A stretch of 64,000 nucleotides of DNA from contig NZ_AP025282.1 of assembly GCF_024347215.1 (NCBI RefSeq), positions 4,960,001-5,024,000 of the forward strand, given 5' to 3'. Made by a program: the position numbers and the translations under genes. This document shows, one piece after another, positions 63,993 to 64,000 of this stretch. The notes under the pieces are model-generated. The model saw nothing but the letters and a program-made list of their open reading frames with translations. It did not search any database and had not been told where the DNA came from. Each line of letters starts with the position of its first letter. Position 1 is the stretch's first letter. The DNA comes from Aliamphritea ceti. GTDB lineage: Bacteria; Pseudomonadota; Gammaproteobacteria; Pseudomonadales; Balneatricaceae.

Positions 63993-64000
63993 ATGCCGGC

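Noticed and set aside
1..64000. tRNA, rRNA, riboswitch, prophage or insertion sequence
   Set aside because: Looked through all gaps; nothing with a convincing cloverleaf, rRNA, aptamer or transposase signature was found.

Overview
The window is about 64 kb of a gammaproteobacterial chromosome of roughly 50% GC. Two things point there: the gmk-rpoZ-spoT order (read on the minus strand) and the gene repertoire, which includes two-component FKBP and ABC-F housekeeping genes, a split polyamine operon, a BCCT carrier and a bufferin operon. The mix resembles marine Oceanospirillales (Amphritea, Neptunomonas or Marinobacterium relatives). That placement is an inference from gene content, not a phylogeny. 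I saw no rRNA, tRNA, transposase, integrase, prophage or CRISPR array. The window opens inside a gene on the minus strand and closes just after a stop codon.

Layout. 1-10.1 kb: a truncated GlxA/GbdR-type regulator, a sterol-desaturase-family membrane enzyme, a methyltransferase/SagB-type nitroreductase pair, a GNAT/DUF3179 pair, an MFS exporter with a divergent LysR gene, and the molybdate transporter modABC. 10.2-19.3 kb: a polyamine island with an XRE-cupin regulator, a PuuB-like oxidase, a PuuA-like glutamate-polyamine ligase, the uptake system potFGHI and a class I glutamine amidotransferase. 19.4-30.7 kb: a catabolic island with a DadA-like oxidase, an Ldh-family reductase lacking the usual catalytic His, a DUF3726 protein, a 579-residue protein I do not recognise, a LysR regulator, an aldehyde dehydrogenase, a non-canonical M19 'dipeptidase' and a BCCT carrier. 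The BCCT gene is preceded by a leader dense in inverted repeats and followed by a strong terminator and 19 perfect TTGGC repeats. 30.8-34.8 kb: a moxR-DUF58-transglutaminase operon whose moxR is frameshifted. 34.9-41.6 kb: a TSUP permease, RidA, a short hidden ORF, LysR and AraC regulators, DUF6506, and a sulfide/persulfide oxidation pair. 41.6-50.9 kb: FKBP isomerase, TIGR02444, ABC-F ATPase, LysE exporter, HDOD protein, spoT, rpoZ and gmk. 50.9-54.8 kb: a bufferin-type RiPP operon (bufA-bufB-bufC-ECF sigma-anti-sigma) and, upstream, a secreted octapeptide-repeat protein. 55.3-64 kb: a dual-Cache GGDEF-EAL protein, a PhoD-like phosphatase, and a three-gene operon (adenylation enzyme, membrane flavo-reductase, enoyl-CoA hydratase).

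Best candidates for something undescribed are: (1) the 60.2-64.0 kb operon, which looks like a split bacterial version of the fungal TmpL architecture (adenylation domain + membrane domain + FAD/NAD domain); (2) the 19.4-30.7 kb island, where two enzymes have lost textbook catalytic residues beside an unrecognised large protein; and (3) the octapeptide-repeat protein beside the bufferin operon.
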